The notes beneath the pieces were generated by a model, which searched no databases, had not been told where the DNA came from, and saw only the letters and a program-made list of their open reading frames with translations. From contig NZ_VRTT01000016.1 of assembly GCF_008017805.1 (NCBI RefSeq), forward strand, positions 1 through 64,000: a stretch of 64,000 nucleotides of DNA. The letters run 5' to 3'. Shown piece after piece: positions 58,469 through 64,000 of this stretch; position 1 is the first letter of the stretch, and each line of letters begins with the position of its first letter. Both the position numbers and the translations under genes were made by a program. Source of the DNA: Paenibacillus sp. N3.4. GTDB lineage: Bacteria; Bacillota; Bacilli; Paenibacillales; NBRC-103111.

Positions 58469-60214
58469 TTGAAAAAAGTGTTAAAGCAAGTGATGGGTTC
58501 AAGCATGGCGATTTCCTTACTTACGTTGAGCATTAGTGGTGCTGCTCTAGCGGCAGACACAACGACAACAACAACAACAACGAAAGCTCCAGAAACAGCA
58601 CCAACGCAATCCAAAAATTTAATTGTACTCATTGGCGACGGTATGGGCCCAGCCGAAGTAACGGCAGCGCGTTATTACTCCAAGAAGTTTCTAAATAAAG
58701 ACCGTCTTGAACTTGACGGCGGTTATTATGTTGGTAAAGCAACTACATACTCTCAAGCAGGTCCTTACACATCTGAATCCGGAGCGGTAACCGACTCAGC
58801 TGCAGCGGGCACAGCGTTCTCCACAGGGAACAAAACATATAATAATGCGATTAGCGTATCGAACGGTGATGTTGCAAAGCCGTATGGCTCTGTTATTGAA
58901 GCTGCAATGAAACAAGGAAAAGCGACTGGACTTGTTACAACGGATAGTATCGTTGGAGCTACACCTGCAGTTTGGGCATCCCACGTGCGTCAGCGCAGCA
59001 ACCAAAATGCGATCGCTTCCCAATACTTGAACAGCGGCGTTAACGTATTCTTCGGTGGGGGTAAAGTGAACTTCGTAACGAAGGATGATAAGGGTAAACG
59101 TACGGACAAAAACATCATTCCTGACTTCGAAGCAAAAGGTTATAAAACCGCTTATGACAAAGCAGGCTTAGATGCAATTCCTGCAACGGCGGGTAATGCG
59201 CTTGGACTTTTCGCTCTTAATGAAATTCCATATGTGCTTGATCGCGATGACAAAACGCCTAACTTACCGCAACTGACACAAAAAGCACTTGATATTTTAT
59301 CCCAAAACAAAAATGGTTTCGTTCTGATGGTCGAACAAGGCCGTATTGACCATGCAGGACATGCCAACGATCTTCCGGCGAATGTTCAGGAAACATTGGA
59401 ACTGGACGCAACATTCAAAACGTTAATTGATTTTGCGAAAAAAGACGGCAATACTTCAGTAGTTGTAACAGCTGACCATGAAACAGGCGGTCTTTCCCTT
59501 GGTATTAATAACGTTTATGAATTGAATGTGGACCTGTTTAACAAAGAGAAACGTTCCTATGAGTATTTGGATGCGATTTTGAAAACAGCGCAAACGGCTG
59601 ATGACGTTCGCAAAATCGTTGCGGATAATATTGGTTTCACAGATTTGTCCGATGAGGAAATTGCACTCATTCTCAAAGGCGACGGTTCTTCCTATGGTCG
59701 TGGCGGTGGTTATAACGCAGTCGTATCCAAGCGTCTGGCTGTTGGTTGGACAGGTCATGGTCATACAGGTGTTGACGTAGGCGTATGGGCTTACGGACCG
59801 ATTGCTTCCTTGGTAAAAGGTGATATCGATAATACAGACATCGCTAAGAGCGGAGCGAAAGTGATTGGTGCTGATCTAACGGCAGCTACAAAAGAATTGC
59901 AAGATAAGTACTTGTACCCGCTTTTCAAAGTTACTCGCGATAACAAAACATTGTTTACAGCAAAGTCTCTGGCCGAAGCATTGGACATCAAAGTAACTTG
60001 GGATGAAGCTTCCAAATCCGTATTGCTTACAAAAGATAGCCAAAAATTGTCCGTGCTTGTTGAAACAGGCGCGATCACAGAAAATGGGGCAGCAAGTGCT
60101 CTGGTTGGTCAAGTAGATAACGGCAAGCTATATTTGCCACTTGAAGCCTTTAACAAATTGACCGGAAAAACTTTCACTTGGGATTCCGCCAACGAACGTA
60201 TTTTGAAAAACTAA
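58469..60214 (+). CDS. secreted alkaline phosphatase with C-terminal copper-amine-oxidase-like domain
   Basis: This is a 581-residue exported alkaline phosphatase. The TTG start follows TTTGGAGGG. The signal peptide ends in SISGAALA, before ADT, and a Thr-rich linker coded by ACA/ACG repeats follows. The active site is complete: LIVLIGDGMGPAEVT (metal), AVTDSAAAGTAFSTG (nucleophile Ser), VEQGRIDHAGHAND, VVTADHETGGLS and GWTGHGHTGVDVG. The last 95 or so residues (LFTAKSLAEALDIKVTWDEA to the end NERILKN) resemble the N-terminal domain of copper amine oxidases, often seen as a wall or surface module in Paenibacillus. It releases phosphate outside the cell. Confidence 0.93.
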   Translation: MKKVLKQVMGSSMAISLLTLSISGAALAADTTTTTTTTKAPETAPTQSKNLIVLIGDGMGPAEVTAARYYSKKFLNKDRLELDGGYYVGKATTYSQAGPYTSESGAVTDSAAAGTAFSTGNKTYNNAISVSNGDVAKPYGSVIEAAMKQGKATGLVTTDSIVGATPAVWASHVRQRSNQNAIASQYLNSGVNVFFGGGKVNFVTKDDKGKRTDKNIIPDFEAKGYKTAYDKAGLDAIPATAGNALGLFALNEIPYVLDRDDKTPNLPQLTQKALDILSQNKNGFVLMVEQGRIDHAGHANDLPANVQETLELDATFKTLIDFAKKDGNTSVVVTADHETGGLSLGINNVYELNVDLFNKEKRSYEYLDAILKTAQTADDVRKIVADNIGFTDLSDEEIALILKGDGSSYGRGGGYNAVVSKRLAVGWTGHGHTGVDVGVWAYGPIASLVKGDIDNTDIAKSGAKVIGADLTAATKELQDKYLYPLFKVTRDNKTLFTAKSLAEALDIKVTWDEASKSVLLTKDSQKLSVLVETGAITENGAASALVGQVDNGKLYLPLEAFNKLTGKTFTWDSANERILKN

Positions 60215-60225
60215 ATTTTGAAGAG

Positions 60226-60266
60226 AAGAGTTGGACAGGGGATCACGTGGCCCTTGTCCTCTTTTC
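60226..60266 (+). terminator. terminator of the alkaline phosphatase gene
   Basis: AAGAG and GGACAGGGG pair with CCCTTGTCC and CTCTT, followed by TTCC. Confidence 0.8.
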
Positions 60267-60301
60267 CTATTTAGGATTCAGTTGAAATAAGGAGTGTTCG
60301 C

Positions 60302-60979
60302 ATGATTGATGTCCGTGGAATTTCCAAATCATTTATGATAAATGGGAAAAGCTTGCCGATTCTGGAACTTGCCGAATGGCATGTGGAGAAGGGTGAAAGA
60401 TTAGCTTTGATCGGTCCAAGCGGCAGTGGGAAAAGCACGCTGCTTCATCTGCTTAGCGGGGTAATGACACCGGATCGCGGTGAAATCTGGGTGGATGGTC
60501 AGCCGCTTCATCAATATTCGGAGAGTAAACGAGACCGGTTTAGAGCTGAGAAGGTAGGCTACATTTTTCAAGATTTTCACCTGATATCGTCTCTAACGGT
60601 CAAGCAAAATGTAGAATTGGTTGTTCCATCTGGTTGGTCGAGCAAGCAATCTAAGGAAGAATTAGATCATTGGTTTGAGCGGGTGGGCTTACAGGATCGT
60701 CAGCATCACCTTCCTTCGCAGCTATCTCGTGGTCAACAGCAGAGAGCCGCGATTGTTCGAGCCTTAGTTGCTAAACCTCCGCTTATTCTGGCTGATGAGC
60801 CAACAGGAAGCTTGGATTGGGAAACAGCAGGAGACATTATGTCGCTTCTGTTGGCGTTATGTGAAAGTGAAAACTTAACATTGCTGACAGTTACCCATGA
60901 TTTACATTTGGCAGATCGCTTCCCTAAACGGGTTCAAGTGCAAGATTTAAATGAAATACATAGGAGAGAAGCGGTATGA
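60302..60979 (+). CDS. ABC ATPase, MacB/LolD type
   Basis: This is a 225-residue ATPase. Walker A is LIGPSGSGKSTLLHLLSGVM, the Q-loop is GYIFQDFHLISSLTVKQNVE, the signature is LSRGQQQRAAIVRALV and Walker B is LILADEPTGSLDW. These proteins work with FtsX-like permeases on lipoproteins, peptides or mechanical tasks instead of classic transport. It overlaps the permease gene by four bases. Confidence 0.92.
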   Translation: MIDVRGISKSFMINGKSLPILELAEWHVEKGERLALIGPSGSGKSTLLHLLSGVMTPDRGEIWVDGQPLHQYSESKRDRFRAEKVGYIFQDFHLISSLTVKQNVELVVPSGWSSKQSKEELDHWFERVGLQDRQHHLPSQLSRGQQQRAAIVRALVAKPPLILADEPTGSLDWETAGDIMSLLLALCESENLTLLTVTHDLHLADRFPKRVQVQDLNEIHRREAV

Positions 60980-62190
60980 AAGTAGTCTCATTGCTGTGGA
61001 ACAATATGCTGCATCGTAAAACGCTTTCACTGCTAACCATATTCTCTGTTGCTATAACGGTTGCGCTCGTTGTCTTTCTGTTACTATGCAGTCAAGGCGT
61101 CGAACAAGGGGCGGAGAAGGGCTACGGTCCTTTTGAAGTGACGATTGGTGCCAAGGGAAGTGCTACGCAACTAGCGTTAAACACTTACTACCATGTTGGA
61201 GCGCCAACTGGCAATGTGCCATATGCCTTGTTGGACGAAGTGCGTAAGGATGAACAGGCAGATAAAGCCTATGCGATGACAACGGGAGATAATTATAATG
61301 GCTTTCCTATTGTAGGCATGGAACCAGACTATTTTGTTACACGCTACGGCGCTAACAAACAGATGGCCAAGGGAAAGTTGTATGAAAAATTGGGCGATAC
61401 CGTTGTAGGTTCGCATGTGGCCAGAACGTTGGGTCTTCATGTAGGCGACCAGTTCCAAGGCGCTCATGGTTTGGTGAAAGGCACCGTAGATGAGGATGAT
61501 GGAGACGGGGCCGAAGATCATGATCACCATCATAGCTTTATCTACACGGTTGTTGGCATTTTGCCTCCTTTGTCAACTTCGGATGACCGTGCTGTTTTCA
61601 CGACACTGGATTATGCATGGGCTGTTCATGAAGGGCAGCAAGGTGACCATAAGGAAGTAACGTCCATTTTGGTTAAGCCCAAAACGCTGTTGGGTGCTCA
61701 AAGCATGAAAACGAAGTACGGACAAATGAACAATGTTCAAGCCATCTATACAAGCAAGGCTGTAGCGGATGTTGTCAATGTAGTAGATAAAGGCACACAA
61801 GCGTTGAGTGTAGTAACCGTTATTTGTATTTTGCTTGCGGCAGTTTCGATATTATTATCGTTGATTGCTGCGGTGAATGAACGCAAAAAAGATGTCGGTC
61901 TACTTCGGTTGATCGGCAAATCCAAGAGGTTCATCTGGATGTCGCTTCTAGGAGAAGGGATTCTTCTGACATTCATCGGATTGATTATTGGTTTATTCTT
62001 AGGTCATATTGGCGGGTATGCGAGCCGTGAAGTTGTATTCGAATATTCGGGACTGCAGATTCAATCTTTGAATGTGATGCCAGGCGAATGGCTGCTCGTA
62101 GTGGGAACGTTGTTAATTGGCGTTCTGGCTTCCCTGGGTCCTGCACTGCAAGCGTATCGTGTCGACCCGCTGCAATTATTCAGGACTTGA
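60976..62190 (+). CDS. FtsX/MacB-like permease with His/Asp-rich loop
   Basis: This 404-residue protein has the FtsX layout: one N-terminal helix (LLTIFSVAITVALVVFLLLC), a large external domain and three C-terminal helices (for example ALSVVTVICILLAAVSILLS). In the external domain, at 61489-61533, lies DEDDGDGAEDHDHHH, a likely metal-binding loop. With the ATPase upstream and the lipoprotein downstream it resembles ABC modules tied to zinc in other bacteria (Zrg-like). That comparison is inference. Confidence 0.88.
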   Translation: MKVVSLLWNNMLHRKTLSLLTIFSVAITVALVVFLLLCSQGVEQGAEKGYGPFEVTIGAKGSATQLALNTYYHVGAPTGNVPYALLDEVRKDEQADKAYAMTTGDNYNGFPIVGMEPDYFVTRYGANKQMAKGKLYEKLGDTVVGSHVARTLGLHVGDQFQGAHGLVKGTVDEDDGDGAEDHDHHHSFIYTVVGILPPLSTSDDRAVFTTLDYAWAVHEGQQGDHKEVTSILVKPKTLLGAQSMKTKYGQMNNVQAIYTSKAVADVVNVVDKGTQALSVVTVICILLAAVSILLSLIAAVNERKKDVGLLRLIGKSKRFIWMSLLGEGILLTFIGLIIGLFLGHIGGYASREVVFEYSGLQIQSLNVMPGEWLLVVGTLLIGVLASLGPALQAYRVDPLQLFRT

Positions 62191-62205
62191 GGTGAGGATG
62201 TCTTA

Positions 62206-62994
62206 ATGAGAAACAAGCAATCTATCCTATGGATGAGTACATTGATTCTGTTCGTTGTTTCCGCTGGCTGCGGTCAAAAACAGACTGAAAGCACGGGGCA
62301 GTCATTTGGCAGCGCAGCGACTTCCGCAATGTCTGCTGCGGTCCAGTCCGCTGCTCCAACGGTGAGTCCAATAGTCACGCCTGCGGCTTTACAAGCGAAA
62401 CCTTCGGATACGCCTGTTACTGTTACAGTGGCTCCTACAGCCTCCCCAACTGTTCCCCCGGCACTCGCGGAGACTAAGAATGGGGTGGAAACTGTCAAGC
62501 AAACAGAGGTTAGTCAGCCAGCAAAGGCTTCTATCCAGCCAAAGAATGACGCAAGTTCTGCTCCTGCGGCTGCGGCCACGGTGGAAACGAAGCCAAATGA
62601 ACCTCAGCCAAGTGCCAAAGCCAAGCAAGCCGCACTCTCAAATGAAATCAATTGGACGCAGTTTTTTGACGATGATAAGCAAGATAAGCCCTCCGACCGT
62701 TTTTGGGATATGAGTGGAAAAACCGTGCAAATAAAAGGATTTATGGGGGAAGTATTGTCCTTTGATAAGCATTGGTTTCTGCTCATTCCTAAGCCAGGCG
62801 CAGAGTGCCCTTTTGATAATGGCGATGAAACGTATTGGAATAAAATCATGATTGTATTCGTTCCAGACAATGTGAAGCTGCGTTATACATCGGGACCTCT
62901 GCTTATTACAGGGAAACTGGATGTCGGGATTAAGTTGGACGAATCAGGATATAAAACGATGTTTCGCCTATACGATGCTTCCTTTGAAAAATAA
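62206..62994 (+). CDS. lipoprotein with DUF3299-like C-terminal domain
   Basis: This is a 262-residue lipoprotein. The signal ends in FVVSAGC, lipidated at Cys23. A long Ala/Thr/Pro/Val-rich stretch (about 24-145) looks disordered. The folded end starts INWTQFFDDDKQDKPSDRFW, continues MSGKTVQIKGFMGEVLS, then HWFLLIPKPGAECPFDNGDE, and closes with GPLLITGKLDVGIKLDESGY. This order resembles DUF3299 (a GK.V.I.GF strand, a FLL.P..GAC turn, then an ITG.L strand). It starts 15 bases after the permease, so the three genes form one operon. Confidence 0.75.
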   Translation: MRNKQSILWMSTLILFVVSAGCGQKQTESTGQSFGSAATSAMSAAVQSAAPTVSPIVTPAALQAKPSDTPVTVTVAPTASPTVPPALAETKNGVETVKQTEVSQPAKASIQPKNDASSAPAAAATVETKPNEPQPSAKAKQAALSNEINWTQFFDDDKQDKPSDRFWDMSGKTVQIKGFMGEVLSFDKHWFLLIPKPGAECPFDNGDETYWNKIMIVFVPDNVKLRYTSGPLLITGKLDVGIKLDESGYKTMFRLYDASFEK

Positions 62995-63085
62995 AGGAAT
63001 AGCTTTCAGATTTGTTAGCATAAGAATGTCTCCCTTAGGCAAATAAACGGGATTGCTTTAAATTCCGTTTTGGGAGGTATAAAAG

Positions 63086-63246
63086 ATGAGTCATGAGCCA
63101 AACAGAGAACAACATCAACAAGGACAGAGCCATATTCCGATTGCAAAAATGAGGATGTGGAGTTCGCGGCAGAAGTAGCGGATGCCGATGATTTCGAAGC
63201 TTCTGAAAGAGCGCAGGCAGCGGATTACAGACAGGAAAGACCGTAA
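63086..63246 (+). CDS. YfhD-like small protein (frame break)
   Basis: The N-terminal part is SHEPNREQHQQGQSHIPIAK. The frame breaks near 63147-63153 in a run of five A, where one base is missing. It then reads NEDVEFAAEVADADDFEASE and RAQAADYRQERP, matching the acidic pattern of YfhD-family small proteins. One restored base gives 53 residues. GGGAGG precedes the ATG. The stop overlaps the next start by one base (TAATG). Function unknown, possibly spore-related. Confidence 0.65.
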
Positions 63247-63617
63247 TGGCCGAGAAAGGAATTATCGCCTATTTCCATTCTCCCGAGCAGGCTGAGGGTG
63301 CAGCTTCCAAGCTGAAAGCTCTGCGCGCAGTGGATGTAAAGGTTGAACGATTCGGCCGATATCCAGGTGGCGGGGTGCGATCGGAGATGAACCCGTATGC
63401 GGGTAATTTTGGCAGTTTGGGGACTCTCACGCAGTCAGCCGATGTATCTACCCCCGACGAAGGCATTTTACTTGCCGCTGATCCGGCAGCTAGTGGTTTG
63501 AGTGACGGTGGAGATGGTGGCGTGACTGGCTTGGACATCATATTAGCCGGTGCTATTGATGAAGCTACTTATGAACAGGCTGTTCGCGTGATTAAAAGCG
63601 CCGGGGGATCTATCTAA
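63246..63617 (+). CDS. hypothetical protein, ferredoxin-like fold suspected
   Basis: This is a 123-residue soluble protein. The start, GIIAYFHSPEQAEGAASKLK, followed by VDVKVERFGRYPGGG, has the beta-alpha-beta rhythm of small stress proteins such as the YflT/general stress 17M group. The middle is Gly/Ser-rich, and the end, GAIDEATYEQAVRVIKSAGG, repeats a similar helix. It is translationally coupled to the YfhD-like gene. I do not recognise a named family. Confidence 0.7.
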   Translation: MAEKGIIAYFHSPEQAEGAASKLKALRAVDVKVERFGRYPGGGVRSEMNPYAGNFGSLGTLTQSADVSTPDEGILLAADPAASGLSDGGDGGVTGLDIILAGAIDEATYEQAVRVIKSAGGSI

Positions 63618-63627
63618 ATTGAGCGTC

Positions 63628-63684
63628 AAAATAAAAGCATCCGTCACCAAGCGCATAAACGCTAAGTGAGGATGCTTTTATTTC
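63628..63684. terminator. bidirectional terminator
   Basis: AAAATAAAAGCATCC pairs almost fully with GGATGCTTTTATTT. It lies between convergent genes. Confidence 0.88.
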
Positions 63685-63710
63685 TATTGAGATTTGAACG
63701 CGAGAGTTTG

Positions 63711-64000
63711 TTAAGGCTGGTTGATTAATTGAACCAGTTGATCAGGATAATTCGTAATAATACTCGAAACCCCGAGTGTGAGCATGCGTTTCATAACTGC
63801 TGGATCGTTCACTGTCCAAGCGTACACTTCTTTGTGATGCTCAGCGGCTTGTTTCATAAATTCCTCTCCTACCAGCGGATAGGCGGCGGAGATAACATCG
63901 AAATCAGGGTTATTCCAGATTACGTTAAATTGATCCGTTTTCTGCCCGACGATAAGTCCGGTCTTAATGTTCGGATTCACTTTTTTAACGGTATGAAGCA
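63711..64000 (-). CDS. glycerophosphodiester phosphodiesterase, C-terminal part
   Basis: The frame runs off the right edge of the window, so only the last 96 or so codons are present. It reads VNPNIKTGLIVGQKTDQF, then FMKQAAEHHKEVYAWTVNDP, then GVSSIITNYPDQLVQL. This matches the end of GlpQ/UgpQ-type enzymes, which cut glycerophosphodiesters into glycerol-3-phosphate and alcohol (the VYAWTVN and IITNYPD strands close the TIM barrel). The catalytic residues would lie outside the window. Confidence 0.85.
   Translation of the reverse strand, partial: LHTVKKVNPNIKTGLIVGQKTDQFNVIWNNPDFDVISAAYPLVGEEFMKQAAEHHKEVYAWTVNDPAVMKRMLTLGVSSIITNYPDQLVQLINQP

Overview
The window is a stretch of a Firmicutes chromosome, most likely Paenibacillus or a close relative in Paenibacillaceae. 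The main reasons are the Bacillales-type gene orders (yqeG-yqeH-aroE-yhbY-nadD-yqeK-rsfS ... comER/comEA/comEB/comEC-holA-rpsT-gpr-spoIIP-yqxA-lepA-hemW-hrcA-grpE-dnaK-dnaJ), several sporulation and spore genes, strong AGGAGG-type ribosome sites, a YesM/YesN-type sugar-sensing pair, and an archaeal-like chaperonin inside the hrcA-dnaK operon. I saw no tRNA, rRNA or CRISPR array.

Layout. (1) 0.2-9.3 kb is a carbohydrate island: a decayed junction between a truncated sensor kinase and a truncated GH42 beta-galactosidase, then an intact two-component system, a sugar ABC importer (lipoprotein plus two permeases) and a GH105 unsaturated-glycuronyl hydrolase. This is a plausible pectin (rhamnogalacturonan) oligomer uptake unit. 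(2) 9.4-13.5 kb is accessory: a UbiA-family prenyltransferase, a hypothetical, an IS91-like transposase remnant, a 113-bp tandem repeat, a nitroreductase, a papain-fold protease and two tiny ORFs. (3) 13.6-16.8 kb is a second spoVA-type spore operon (DUF1657, YetF-like DUF421/DUF1657, SpoVAC, SpoVAD, SpoVAE). (4) 17-21.5 kb is a MoxR / DUF58 / transglutaminase operon. (5) 22-33.4 kb is the conserved ribosome-assembly, NAD and competence block, with a T-box-controlled leuS inserted. (6) 33.4-41.6 kb has comEC, an ABC exporter with a DesK/DesR-like pair, and an ECF sigma / anti-sigma pair. (7) 41.8-58.3 kb is the conserved holA-to-dnaJ block, interrupted between gpr and spoIIP by a three-gene TIR-like cassette. 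(8) 58.4-64 kb has a secreted alkaline phosphatase behind Pho-box-like repeats, a MacB-like ABC module with a lipoprotein, small stress or spore proteins, and the C-terminal end of a glycerophosphodiesterase that runs off the window.

The best candidate for an undescribed system is the cassette at 44.49-46.08 kb. It has a TIR-like protein with the catalytic Glu motif, a translationally coupled TIR-like pseudoenzyme (the Glu position is Leu) carrying an extra C-terminal, possibly GAF-like domain, and an overlapping 55-residue protein.

A technical warning applies to the whole annotation. Fifteen genes carry reading-frame breaks, including the essential leuS and the core genes grpE, lepA, hemW, gpr and comEC. 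In every case the length fits missing single bases, often in homopolymers, and restoring them gives normal family lengths. I treat these as probable sequence errors, not pseudogenes.
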